A stretch of DNA of 64,000 bases from Ectocarpus siliculosus (lineage: Eukaryota > Sar > Phaeophyceae > Ectocarpales > Ectocarpaceae), in NCBI GenBank assembly GCA_000310025.1, contig FN648539.1, positions 82,368 through 146,367 of the forward strand, given 5' to 3'. Below the pieces are notes generated by a model. That model was not told where the DNA came from. It worked only from the letters and a program-made list of their open reading frames with translations, and ran no database searches. The position numbers were made by a program, and so were the translations under genes. Positions 23,901-37,028 of this stretch are shown here, piece by piece (the first letter of the stretch is position 1; the number at the start of each line of letters is the position of its first letter).

Positions 23901-26900
23901 GCAGTGCCGCATGCGCGGTATGGGAAAGGAGAGGCTGCCAAGAGTAGCTTGGGAGGCGGAGTGGGCAAGCAAGAAGAGGGGTAGACAACCCACGGAGTGA
24001 AGGTTGTAGATGAGGGTTCAAAATTTGACAAAAGTGAAACGCTGGAAACGGAAGGTCTAGAGGGGTTTAAGGAGAAGATATCTGTTGCTTGTGCCGAGAG
24101 AGAAGAATAGAATCTAACGAAAGAAACCAAGGACAACGGTTGGTCTAGATGTGCACGGAATGTTGAAAGAAGGAATAGGAATCAAAGAGACCTACATGGA
24201 ATGGATACAGGGACGCGTGGTCAATGGTCTAAACGCTGAGGCATGACAAACATAAGAGTAGCCCCCCCCCGCCCCCGCCGCCCTTCCTCGAAATCACCGT
24301 TGTTGTACGATTATCTTGCAGCCACATTTGTACACTTCACTGAAGGTTATGTTCTTTGAGGCACCTCGGAACTGGGCAACTGTTCGTCGGTCAGGTTACT
24401 GACATGTTGAGAGTTGAAAATTCGAACACTGGCTCCTTAACCGCCAGTTCTTAATCGGTGGCGGGTGCAGTACGCGTACGTGATGAGAACACGCGAACGC
24501 AAGAGGTCTTTCATATCAACCTCACTCCAGTTTTTGTAAGCCCAGGAGCTGGCCCCAGAACTTCGTGAACGACTGATTGGTGTACAATTTTGTTTGCTTT
24601 CCGCACATGGGACACTTCGGAAAATAACCCAATCACCATCACGACGTCATTGTGCGTCTTTTCTCCGCTTCGGTCCTTCAAACGCACCTTGTCCATACAC
24701 CAATTGCTCATTTGTTCGAGAATACCCACTCCCCCCCCCGTCGCTCTTGATTGTCAGTATTCGGTGTACCCCGCCGACTGGAAGCCGGACACGACCTACA
24801 GACCAGCCCCGAAACCTGCCAAGGAGTACCCGTTCACCCTCGACCCTTTCCAGAAGCAGGCCATTGAGTACATCGAGCGCAATGAATCGGTACTAGTGTC
24901 GGCTCACACGTCGGCCGGCAAGGTGTGTGGTTTTCTGCGCGACTGGGAGTGATGAGTCGATGGATGTTGAAATGAGTTTTGCGGGTGACCTTGAAACCTG
25001 AATAGTGGGTTGATGATGTGGGTTGATGCCGTTGCTGCTATTCCGCCTCTGCTGTTGATGTGGATTGGTCCTGCGTATACAAACTCCGTGGTCTCAGGCA
25101 AATAATCCACATGTGGTGACTACAAATTGTACTAGAGGTCGTTCCATGCTGGAGAAAAACTGCTGAGCGGATTTTTTGTTCCGTCTAATCATGTACAGCT
25201 GGTGTTGTCATGCCCGTGACGCACATCTCCTTCAAATGGTAGGGAAACATTGCGGATGGCCCTTTGTATGCAGGCCATCGCTCTTTATTCGTCGTCGACT
25301 CCATCATGCATAGGGAGAGAGCATGTCAGAGGACCACCACGTCATGTAGCAGTGCTTACGAACGGGCATAGTAGAAACATTTGATATTCGAGATGATTGC
25401 AATGACGCCCGAGTTTGCCCGGCAGAAGGTCATTGTTGTGCGCGCCATTGCAAGCAAGTAGGGTGTTCACCAGCTCACAGGACCATTGAATGCCATTTCC
25501 TGCAGACGGTGAACGCTGAGTACGCGATAGCCAAGTGCCTGCGAGACAAGCAGAGGGTTATCTACACTAGTCCTATCAAGGCCCTGTCCAACCAGAAGTT
25601 CCGAGACCTACAGGTGAGGGGGTGGCTGAAGGATTCATTCATGGTAGTCTTTCAATAGTGATTTACTCGCCAATCGTATTTTGCTCAACTTGTCATGTGT
25701 GGTAGTGAGGAACGACGTGCAGTCTCTTCGGCCATATCTGACCCAACAAACTTGGTGCGTGTCAGGAGGAGTTTGGCGACGTTGGGTTGATGACGGGCGA
25801 TATCACCATCAACCCTAGCGCCACTTGCCTCATCATGACCACGGAAATCTTACGGTCTATGCTCTACCGAGGGAGCGAGGTGATGCGTGAGGTGGCTTGG
25901 GTCATCTACGACGAGATTCACTACATGAGGTGAACAACATTATTTCGGAATACACAGCACATGGCCTGTAACTGTTTTACGCGCAATCCACGAGGATAGC
26001 AACCAAGACATGGCGATACTCCAATCCCCGATCCTTGTGTGTCACTAACAGAGGGTCCATACGCGGCGTGTTTTTCGCTATTATAGGCCTGTCTGCCCGC
26101 GGACAAGCATGTATTGTTTTTTTTTTGTTGGCAATGGTAACCGCTAAGCAGCCCACGTCCCACACTCTGCCTGGGCCGCACAGAGACAAGAACCGGGGCG
26201 TTGTATGGGAAGAAAGCATCATACTGCTGCCGCACAAGGTGCGCTTCGTCTTCCTTTCCGCGACCATACCCAATTCGAAGGAGTTTTGCGGATGGATCGC
26301 GAAGACACACCACCAGCCATGCCATGTGGTGTACACCGATTACAGGTGAAGTGTGAAATTGCATTCTCAATGGTAGCACTTTCACTTAAAACTGAGAGCG
26401 TTTGGTCGATTTTCGTGGGTCCAATAGCACATTCATTCATGCAAAGTGCGGTCTCAATTCACCTTCGGAAACAGTACGTGCGTGAAGAGACACCGTTTTT
26501 TCGCTGACCCTCATTCGCGGATTTGGCGTTGTCTCTCCAACACATCAGGCCTGTGCCTCTTGAGCATTACATTTTCCCTTTCGGTGGAGAAGGACTGCAC
26601 TTGGTGGTGGACAACAAGGGGCGCTTCAGGGAGAACAACTTTCAGGTGACCCAAGCAGCATGGCATCCTTTGCGCGCGTTGGAGTGTAATCTGCTAACGG
26701 CGAGTCTTTGCTCCGCTGGACATGCATACATCAACTGGCGACAAGGAGTGAGCACGTAGCACACTCCGGCGCTTTCGTGTTGTCATGTTTCAGAAAGCAA
26801 TGGCGAAGCTTCAAGCAACTCCGGAAGAGCAGGCAGTCGCGGAAGGGAAGAAAACCTTTGGGGCCAAGAAACAGGCGAAAAAACAGGGGGAAGGAAGCGA

Positions 26901-29900
26901 TTTGTACAAGATCGTAAGGCTGGTAATGGATCGCAGCCTGGATCCGGCGATCGTCTTCAGCTTTGCCAAAAAGTGAGTTGGTTTGTTGTGGTTGGGTGGC
27001 ATGGTATGGTGGGAATTGCGCGGCTCTTTCTTCATGCGGTTCTTTATCCGTGATACGTAATTTATCATCCAAGGACTTTATTTGTTGAACAACTCTTACC
27101 GCAAATATTTACTGGAAGGCATCCGTTCACTTTGTTTGGAAGGCGGGTGGAATAACTCCCTGGCCCGGGATCACATCGCACATGACGCGTTGAACAGCAG
27201 TTTCTCAACATTGTCCGAATGCTTGTAGGGAGTGCGAGGGAAACGCGCTCCAGATGTCCAAGCTCGACTTTAACGACGACAGCGAGAAACTTCTCGTGGA
27301 GCAAGTGTTTGGAAACGCGATGGAGTCCCTGGCAGATGAAGACCGACAACTCCCTCAGGTATGAACGAGAAACATCCGACCCCACAAGATTCGCTTTGAG
27401 TTCGTATGAGTTCACGGGCAGCATCCACCTTGGTGTGATTGACAAAACAAGGATTGCGGAGTGGCGATCAAATGTTCGCTAGATTTACGACCCCAACCCG
27501 ACTTGGCTACTTGTATTGTGGTCTTCGTCCAGGTCCAATCCCCTTCATATGTCGTGCGTCCACAATGCAGGTCGAGGCCATCCTGCCTTTGCTCAAACGA
27601 GGGGTGGGCATTCACCATGGTGGCCTCCTGCCCATCTTGAAGGAGGTCATCGAAATACTTTTCCAGGTTGGTCGGCGTTGATTTACGGCACGAACGCCTT
27701 TGTCTGCGAGCCCGTGGAGGTGTATAGACGTCCCGCGATTGTGATACCCTGGTGCTCAGCCTCATTGATATGAAGCGTTGCGTGGATATCATGCCACGTT
27801 GCTTGATGGTGCGTGACCGTGCGCCGCACTCTGTAGAATACTGCAATAACAAGGCAGCACCCAAAGCCTGATGCATTTCGACACGTTGTCGTCTTTTTTA
27901 TTGCTGCACGCTGCAACGTTCCTGTCATTGTCACTCTCATCAGGAGGGCCTCATCAAGATCCTTTTCGCGACCGAAACTTTTTCCATTGGTCTCAACATG
28001 CCTGCCCGGACAGTGGTGTTCACCAACACTAGGAAGTTCGATGGACAAGATTTCAGGTGACGTGTTGCTGTCGAGCCCCCCCCATCCGATTTACTTCATA
28101 AGCAAAGGTCACAAGACAACATTTTAGTGGAGACCTTATGGTCGCGGTCGCGCATCGACAAGAATTCTCGACAGGAGTTTTGTAACTCGCTGCGATGGGA
28201 TCGTCATGCACTAGCTGGCTTAGCTGGCTCGGTGTCGTTTCGTATGGGACTCTGTATCTGTAAAGTTCACTCTCCTCGAGTTCATGGTGGGAAAATAATA
28301 TTCAAAGAACGAGGGCGTAGCAACTCATAGACCTACCGCACATCCTGAGATTTCTGCACGTGGCGCATCCTACCCTCCCCGTGAAGTAAATAGATAAATA
28401 GGTACTGCCTCTCACGGTTGTAGCGCTTGTTTTTTCGCCCTCTCCGTCTTTCCCAAAGGTGGATCACCTCAGGAGAGTACATCCAGATGAGCGGTCGGGC
28501 AGGAAGGCGAGGAAAGGACGACAGAGGAATTGTTATCCAAATGCTGGACGAAAAGATGGACCCCCAGGTGGCAAAGGGTAAGTGGTACTAGTAATAGCAC
28601 AAAACTAGCAAGTAGCAAGCGCAGGTCAGGACGGTGCAGGTCTTCCAAGAGCTGTCATGTCGAATAAGACGACTTCCCTTTTATGTAGATTACAAGCAGT
28701 GAGGACAAGCTGGACTGCTGTTGGTTCGGTACATTCTATGTAAGCCGGACGCCCCCGTGGTCTAGTAGTATCCTCGTGAACCGCTAGTCGCAGAGGTTGT
28801 GAGTTCGAATCCCCATGGGGTGAAAAATTTACAAAGTTTGCGGGTGAAAGCGAAATGCAGCTGGAAAGCTCTCGTGAGTACCAAACTTCGACGTTAGCAC
28901 CGTTGACGAGGGAAAGGGATGGCGGGACCCTTCTCGCGATAAAAATAAAATTCAGCACGCGCCGCAGGAGGGAGGCAGGGCATGAAAATAAATAAAGAGA
29001 AGAAAAAAGCCCTGGTGTTTACCCCCCCCTGTGTGATCCTGGATGGTTGTAGTTGTACGAAAAAATACACTGAAAAGTGTAGTACTCTACATACGCTGAA
29101 AAGTGTAGTAAACGTCTCACCATGAAAAATGGGGGGACTTTCGCCATAATAAATACGACGAAAACAAACATGTTAGGGCAATCTACTCCATTGCCGGTGA
29201 ATACATTCACCAGAGGTGTCATTGCCGGCCTTCTCTTGTCACAGGAATGCTCTACGGGGAGGCAGATGCCTTGAACAGCTCCTACCACATCAGCTACAAC
29301 ATGCTGTTGAACATGCTGCGAGTTGAAGACGCTGATCCCGATTTCTTGGTGAAGAGCTCGTTTAACCAATTCCAACAGGAGGCATCGGCGCCAGCCTTGG
29401 AGGTTTGGCCCACATTTTGTACCCAGTTGCCGCGCATAGAACCATTTACAGGTGGGTGGTAGGTAGGTTGAAGTAGAAGCGTTGTAGATCCGGGGCATGT
29501 TTCTGGGATGTAATTCGGAAATTCACACGAACCCATTTATGGTAACCCTCGGATAAGCTGCACTTTTTTCGAATGCAACGAATTCGCTGACGAGCATTGG
29601 AATCCTTTTGTTGGCAGGAGGAGGCAAGCGATTTGGACAGCGAGAAGAAAGTGCTCGCAGCTGGGCTAAATGACGAAGAACGTACGTCAGAGTACTTCCT
29701 CGTACGTCAGCAGCTCGAGCGGACTCGGGCGGAAGTGTGCCGCGTGATCCAACGCCCAGAGAACTGTCTCCCCTATATACAGGTAAGGATACACGGCAAG
29801 CGCCTGAAAAAATGCTGGGTGGCTTGCTCGCTTAGTGGTGTCCCTGCTCTTATTGCGTGTACGGGCATGTTCATGGGTCCTGAACAATTTGCTGGCATCG

Positions 29901-32900
29901 ACAAATGTTCTGGCCAGCGTTCTGTGTTTGTTGAACTATTCAACGTTACGACGTGACGGTACCGAACGTGTCCACCTTGGTGGCCACCCAACAACCGCAG
30001 GCAGGACGGTTAGTTCGCATGAGAGGATGGCCTGCTAGGCATGGAGACCAAGACAAAAAGCCAGACGGGAGAGAGGCAAACGGGCACCAGGCGGAGCTCT
30101 CATTTGATAACCAGCCGGACTGGGGATGGGGAGCCACTGTGGACTTGAACAAGAAGGCCTCCAGCAAGGCCGGCGATCCGGCCAAGTATGAAGTTGGGGT
30201 GCTGGTGAAGTGCAAGCCGGAAGAGAGCGCGCGTAGAGGAGGGCAACATATCTATCCTCCTACTCCCATGGTGAGTGTCTCACGGGTTACATTATTTTGC
30301 ATCCTCGTTAACCGTTGCTTGTGCGCGTGGAAAAGTACCTGAGATGACCTAATGCCTCAAATTGAAGTACGACGAGGGTTCGTCCGTCGAGACGGTTCCA
30401 GGCACAGGGTAGAGTATGTACCCCGCGGCGCCTTTTTGCGCCCAAAGCCTTTGTTAGGAATGTTCGTGAATGTGCTGTTTTTTAAGTACATACGGTCATC
30501 GCGCTTGCCCACCTGCCCTCGACTCGGCGTCCCCATCAGTATCAGCTTGTTGATGTGAGGTTTTCTGAAAGTGTCATGCAAAACGATGGCATCGGCCATT
30601 CATCCGACTACTCACTGTATACCTGTCCGGCTTGTCGATCGGTTGCCTTGATTTCATAGGAGGACGGCGAGATGCGAGTCGTGCACTTCACTCTTGACTC
30701 CATAGCGGACCTGAGCTCGATTAGGCTGATGATGCCGAATGACCTGCGAGCGGCGGAGGCGCGGGCAGCAGTGGCGGAGAACATGAAGGAAGCGTTTCGC
30801 AGGTGTGCGCCAGTTCGCCTATGTATGTATATGTTGGGCACATGAGAGCATGAGAACTCTATTAATTTTCGGCATTGGAGAGAGTTGGTTCGGCACCGAG
30901 ATACCCCACCAATCGAACAAGTGCCGGTGGCGGAGCCGTAACATTTGACACGCTTCCTGATTAATACAGGCTCGAAGGCAAGGTGCCGAAGCTGGAACCA
31001 ATCGCTGACATGAGGATACAAGACTCCTCCCTGGAGAAACTGCTGGCACGAGAGACACAGCTGCAGCTTCGCCTGGAAGGCTTGCCGTTTCACAGCGACA
31101 AAGATCGAGAGGAGCAGCTGCAGAGGTAGTGCACGCATATCCAATGTCCTCCGAACGTGACAGTAGTAAAACTTAAATGTTTTCATTCGCAAATACGTTG
31201 TCCACCATCTTACCAATGACACTTTTAGGCGCTGGTCGCACGGTTGTTTTCTGTACTTCGAGACTTCGGTCAGTGTTTTCGTGTTCGATATTGTGTGCTT
31301 TGTTGGACTTTCGTAGCGCTAACGTTGCAACCCTGCCCCATCACAAGGAGAGACGACAGGTTGATGGGCGTCTGTATTTTCTCTCTGATTCCAGGTACAC
31401 TGCGGTGCAGCACCTCGCTGACAAGGCCAAGCTTCTTCGGAAGGAGGCGAAAGGTGTGCAACACATGGTGATGAAAGACGAGGTACGTTTTGTAATTTTA
31501 TGCATTGAGATGCTGGAACAGGAACAGCAGTGTTGGCGATCGGTAAATAGATCTCAAGTACCGCAGTGTTTTGCTTTTTTACTTGTCTCTCAAGACGAAG
31601 CGCAGCCTTGTGCCAAATAGCACAGGGCACGCAGGCTCGCGGACCTTATTCTTCCCCAAGGTTTTTTCACACCGTTGTCGACTGGTATTTGCCAACTGTC
31701 AGCCGCATTATTGTTTGATACGCAAGGCACAGCCTCTGCCACCACTGTTTTCCGCGGCCGAGCACTCGTGTAGTGATGCTGCCATAGACTTATGTAGGTT
31801 TGCTGCGAGGCTTGTCACATGATCTGTTCACTTGCTGAAATCCCCGCGAGTTATTTTTTTGTCCGGACCCATCTTGTTTTCAACAGATCCACAGACCTCT
31901 CTTGTTTTCAATAATCCCACCTTGCTTCAACGTAGCAGAACGCCCCACCAGTACACCTCAATACTCTGGGTGCATGCCGATGTTTGTACAGGAAAATGTG
32001 TTAAAGTTGTTGCACCGAAAGCGTGTTGTTGTGTTTCATGGGCTACGGTACTGCCGTGTTGTCGTTGCTTTTGTTTACGCTGACTTTTGTGTTCAGATGC
32101 GGCGGAGGAAGCGAGTGCTCCGTCGACTTGGCCACTGCGATTCGGACGGTGTTATCCAGCTGAAGGGACGCGTCGCCTGCGAAATTAACACGTGCGACGA
32201 ACTGGTGGTAACCGAACTTATCTTCAGTGGAGCATTCACCGAGCTATCTCCTGAACAGAGTGCTGCTCTCCTCAGTTGCATGGTCCACCAGGTGAGCTCC
32301 TATTTTGAATGGTTTACTTCACTGTAGGCGGTATTCTTAAAACGACGCTGCTGCTCGTTGGTTTCCCAGTAAATCGCCGCGCGCCACGCACGCCATGCTT
32401 TCACCTGCAAAGTTCATAGTGCGGCATTATTCTCTCAACAATCACGAGGTAGGTGATTTTCTGAGATGACCGTGCTCTCATTGATAGATATCTTGCCCGC
32501 CGGCGTGCTTTCTGTTCAGGCCAAGACTGACGAGACTGCACCATCACTGCCGGCAGAACTACAGGGTCCCTTCAGGCAACTTCAGGACGCGGCTAGGTGA
32601 GACAGCATACATGTTGCCTTGTCCAACAAACACGTTGCACATTCTCTGGTGGAGAGCAGATTCGTTGTTTCAGCCCCAAGGTCAGTATTGAAAAACAGTT
32701 CAGACAGAGGGTGCGGACGACAATGCCCTGTCCACCTACCTGCCCGTACAATCCCCCTGTGCTGTGGCAAACTTACCTCAGCACCACGTTCCCCGCCATT
32801 TTTTTTTTATCATACTGTAAAGAGGAAAATCCCGCCTTGTGTGATCCTCAGAACTCTGAGTGAGGCGGGACACCATGCAACAAGCACTTAGGTTGCAATT

Positions 32901-35900
32901 ATAATAGGGCCGGGTTTGGGCGGGTCGGCCTACTCGATGAACGACCTTTTAGATTTCGTGAGGTAGGTAGGCTAGCAGCCACGGACACACGAAAAGGCCA
33001 CTTTACGCGAGGCTATCACCGTCGCAGCTGTTCAAGCGGAACGGCGCGACGCAAAGGAGACGGAGGAGGGACTGATTCGGGCGAGAGTTGCCACAGTGCC
33101 GCAGGGCTTGACAGACACGAGGATGTTTCTGGGTTTGGCCAACCCGCTTGATTGGGGGCGGTTCTATCTGTTTGTTGGGGCGGCGTTGATGCTATCGGAC
33201 ATAGAGCTAAGACGTTAGCAATAGCAACCCTCACATACATCTCTCGAGTGTGCATGTACGTTAGAAATGAGGTTCAAAATGGGTAACATCTGCTTCCCGC
33301 CACACCGCTAACATTGTGGAAAGAGGAGAAGGGCAAGGGCATGTGCGTGGTGGAATGAATGAAAACTGTTGAATGCTGCTGCATTTAGCATCTTGTCCAA
33401 GCGCGACACACGGACATGTTACCAGCGGGGATCCTCCCCAGGCGATTCTGAGCAGGTGTGCCGCTAGCCCTTGTCACACCGGTTATCGGGAGTCATTTAC
33501 TTTGTCGGTTCGTTTCTCTTCTTGGACTGCATCACGGGAGTCATTCTTGTAGATGGCTGCATCATGGACTTGAGTTCGCCGCAGCGAAGAAAGGGAAGAC
33601 AAGACAATTGGATTCGAACACGATAGAATGACACAGGTAAGGCTGGCATTTTGAGCAGATTTGCCGCTAGCCCGTACGACACCCTTCTCGGCAGCGCTAT
33701 CTACTTCCATCGTGCTGTCCGCATTGGGCTCAAGAACCGTGCGCCATGTGCTTTGGAAATCGAAAGGAAGAAGATTTTTTGGCTGTACAAGAAGAGGCGA
33801 TCAAGAGAAGCGATTTCCTCACAAGGAGACTTATGCCTTGGAACCAACCCTGCACGCTTGCAGCAGCTATGCTCCTGTCCACCCCGCCCCAAAATGGTGC
33901 AGCGGTTGAGAATATGTTGGTGTCGTCCCAATCGTTGCGTTTATTTCGCTCGATGGAATCTCTGTGTCCACCTGAGCCATTTACTCCCATAAAATCGCTC
34001 TCTCGGGGACCACACGACAGCTTTTTTGCCTTTTGAGAGCTCCAAAGCCTCATTGTCGATGTAGCTGTGCACCATTCGAGCGGAACCCCGCCTGCACGGA
34101 ACCGGAGCCCAGATTTTTCCCCATAAATTTATAGCGCACCGTCAGGCATCGAAGCTTCGCCATGTTGAAATTGGGGTCCGTTTGTGACGGCAACACAAAA
34201 TGCATTGCTTGTCCCAGTGATGGTGCTACGCAAGGCTCCTTGCCGTCCCCCGTGTCCCCGGGTCTCCGCGACGGTGTGTTTTTCCCCAACCATATATATT
34301 TTCTCGCAGGTCCAACTGCTAGATAGATAAAAAATCCCGAGCGGTGCCCCCGCCGGCTGCTGTAAAATCTCATTTGTCCCTTCTGGCGCCTAACCCCAGG
34401 AGACACAAGCCTCTACATCCTTGTGGAAAAATCATAGATACCAGCTTGAGCAACCCCGTCGATCACAAATGTGCCGCTTATCAGTTTAGGCCTTGTAGCG
34501 CGAGATTGAGGTGCTTGAGATTTTGCGATTTGAGGGCAAAATCTTCCCGCCGAGATTTTTGGTGAACTAGCGCAGCAAAGTGTGCTCCGTTGCCGACAGC
34601 TACAGCACGCCACAAGCAACCACACCGCTCTAGACTGCCAGAGCCTACCGATATAGTGTGTGAGTGGCGTCGCATGACTTGACAGCAGCAGCAGATAAGC
34701 AGAAACGATTCTAGAGGTGTCCTGTCAACTGTATGCAGTTGCATACAGCTGCCCGAAATTTGGCCAAAATGACGGATCTTCTAGGCCCTTTGATGCGCCG
34801 CCGCCGTCCTCCACGTGTGTATGCCCGATCAACAAACGGATTGAACGCGCATGTAGCTGGTCCACCGGGTGTTCTCAATCTAAACGTATACGAAAGATAT
34901 TTTGCGTTTTTTTTCGTCCCCCCCTTACTCTAAATTCAAGTTGTTTGTTTTGGGTTCTGCGAAACGCCATCCACCTTTTGCTGCTCTTGTTTTTAGGAGC
35001 CTTTGCGTAGCCTTAAGGCGCTTTGGTATGGCTGAGGGATCCTCTACCCCGTTGCCAAATGGCTTAATATTGACTTCGTGTAAGTCGCAAGGATTTGACG
35101 CTTCTCTGTACGGTGTCTCTGTTTGCGGCCATAAATTGTGGTATGCACTGCATAGAAATGTGGCTGTTTTATCGTGTTCGTGCAACTATCCCACTTCCAA
35201 TGGTTCCTGATAACCGCTGTCATCGTAATTGAACTTGCTTCCGTGGGCAGGACGCGTCAGTCGCAGACTAGTGCAACCTGTGTACTTTTTCGTGCGCGTG
35301 TCGTGCCCCCGTGATTATTTTCCGCGGAAAGGCACATAGCAGGCGTGTCCGAAGAAGCAAAGATCACCATCGAGACTGAGGAATACGTCAACTCGTTCAC
35401 GGCTTCAATGATGGAGGCGACATTCGCGTGGAGTAACGGTGCAAGTTTCAGTGAGGTATGCGTATGTGGATGCATGCGCACCCGTGACATGATTCTTGTG
35501 GATCACTCTTGCAACCGGCTGTAGGGTCCTGCGTGATTCGAAGGTCCCACCGCATGTGAATGAACATCGGCGTCGTCGCAGGCACAGGAATGACACCGAT
35601 TTTCACATACGATGCAGGTGATCGAGCGGGCAGATGATTTTGAGGGCTCAATCATTCGGGTGTTCAGGCGCCTCGAAGAACTACTTCGACAACTGTCACA
35701 GGTGAAAAATATTTACTATTGTAGGCCACATACAGCTACGAAGAAATTTCGACTGCATCGAACCCCACACAGCAACCCATCACCAATGGCGCAAACAAGA
35801 CGTGCTTGACGTCCAGTTCCGTTATAGAGAGCTGTTTTGAAAGTGTAGTCATTGTGCAATGGTCCAACGGCAATAGCGGCGTCAGTCGCGTTGAAAACCG

Positions 35901-36418
35901 TCGTGTTGGCTGAGTCCTTTTTCTTCGGTCTGCTGCTGCTCAGCCTCTTAACTCGCGATACAGTAGAGTCAGCAAGTCAGATGTATATTTTTGGGAACTG
36001 GCCCCCCTCTGCGAAGGTCTTGTACGAGAAGACACCACGCAAGTCACTATTGGAGCCACATGGAACTGGGTCTCCCACACTTTTACAGTTTTCCCAAACG
36101 ATCGCTTCTCTCAAGTATGGGGAAGGCCTCGGGTAGTCTGGCTTCGGTTGTAGCCAATACGCTTGAGGATCCTGAGATAAATGGTCGAGATAAACGGTCG
36201 CTTTTTAGACCGCTCTTCTCGATACAGGAAAGCCGCGCTCAGAGCACAAATGTCGGCACGAAATAACCGTTTTTGAACTTTTTGGAACTATATTTTTTTG
36301 TCGCTCATATTTTCAGGCGTCCGCAGCGATTGGCAACATGGAGCTCAAGACCAAGTTTGAGCAAGCGGCCAACAAAATCCGGAGAGGGATCGTGTTTGCA
36401 GCTTCACTCTACCTTTGA
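20997..36418 (+). CDS. MTR4: Nuclear exosome RNA helicase MTR4 (SKIV2L2)
   Basis: Recognised exons: 20997-21251, 24758-24922, 25506-25613, 25766-25929, 26184-26345, 26549-26645, 26794-26972, 27229-27358, 27571-27666, 27944-28056, 28459-28577, 29245-29402, 29618-29782, 30001-30270, 30660-30802, 30970-31125, 31395-31482, 32097-32291, 32520-32596, 35332-35455, 35618-35701, 36317-36418. Phases agree, giving about 1049 residues (human 1042). MTR4 is a DExH helicase that feeds RNA to the nuclear exosome (TRAMP/NEXT). Motifs: N-terminal [15 protein letters not shown] (Walker A), [75 protein letters not shown], and the C-terminal FAASLYL. The KOW/arch part is in exon 30001-30270. A small exon carrying the usual C-x-H-x-V motif is probably missing between 21251 and 24758. 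Confidence 0.92.
22850..24240 (+). mobile_element. 5'-truncated LINE (non-LTR) reverse transcriptase fragment
   Basis: Within MTR4 intron 1, on the same strand. Translated pieces show RT signatures: [20 protein letters not shown] at about 23.22 kb, GMLFADDFV at about 23.34 kb, then [10 protein letters not shown] and a C-terminal block with [20 protein letters not shown] and [15 protein letters not shown] (23.57-23.76 kb), continuing to [18 protein letters not shown] at about 23.85 kb. The reading frame is broken by stops and frameshifts upstream of 23.5 kb and near 23.80 kb, and there is no A-rich tail, only a C-rich run at about 24.26 kb. It is a dead copy. Weakly similar-looking sequence upstream to 22.1 kb could belong to it, but I cannot show that. 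Confidence 0.8.
28745..28830 (+). repeat. tRNA-derived SINE-like repeat in MTR4 intron
   Basis: Contains an A box (TGGTCTAGTAG) and a B box (GAGTTCGAATCCC) in tRNA order, and a short CCCCGTG/CATGGGG pair near the ends. Spacing and the T-arm do not fit a functional tRNA. It lies in the 28578-29244 intron of MTR4, in the sense orientation. Confidence 0.5.
32597..35331 (+). other. Long MTR4 intron, no gene recognised
   Basis: This 2.7-kb interval joins two in-phase MTR4 exons (phase 2 to phase 1 base completion, giving Arg then [10 protein letters not shown], matching the family's KRIAKVSAEAK). I see no nested gene. A short unit around GAGCAGGTGTGCCGCTAGCCC at about 33.45 kb recurs in diverged form at about 33.65 kb. 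Confidence 0.6.
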
Positions 36419-37028
36419 ACCTGCTGAACCTGCAGAAGCAGCTACACACCCAACAATTGTTGTAGGCACGTAGCCCAGTTACAGCCATCAGGATTGAGCA
36501 ACCGTGGTGTGCATAGAGTTCGCCGGCGGATAGGGGTTTTGCCCCTACGCCAACAAGAAAGGCCCAAATGAGTGTGATTACTTCGTTCGGAGGCGACGGT
36601 CATGGTTTCGTAACACAAAGTGATTGAATCCTACTCAAAATTTGCCAAGGGACTGCAGAGATAGCCCCATTTGGCTCAGATGGATAATATCCTAGCCAAA
36701 GTCCCTGCTCATTTGCAAGCACAAGCACGTTGGCAAACAGCAGGCAGGCATCTGCTGGTGTCCGAACTGCCATCACCGGACGTTCATGTGCACGGCTGGT
36801 GATACACACCCTTGTACACCGCATGGTACAAGATTTCCAAACTCGACGAACTAACCTCAGAGGGGGTCGTTTCACCTATAACCCCCCCCCTCGATTCTTG
36901 AAACAGGCCGACGATAACACGTTCCTATTCGTTCGAGGGGGTCAAATCGTCTACACCGCCCAACCCCACCCCCTCCCCCACCATGCAACGGTGCGCCAAT
37001 GTGAAGAGCGATTTGACTCGGACATCTG
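36419..37028. other. Convergent intergenic spacer MTR4/TMX2
   Basis: About 610 bp between the stop codons of two convergent genes; it should hold both 3' UTRs. No coding signal and no clear AATAAA directly after either stop. A C-run occurs at about 36883-36891. Confidence 0.6.

Noticed and set aside
24590-24757. Upstream extension of the second MTR4 exon as coding
   Set aside because: The frame is open, but a C-rich tract followed by TTGTCAG directly before 24758 is a typical acceptor; a coding role was not supported.
28745-28830. Functional tRNA gene in MTR4 intron
   Set aside because: A and B boxes are present but arm spacing and the T-stem do not fit a tRNA.
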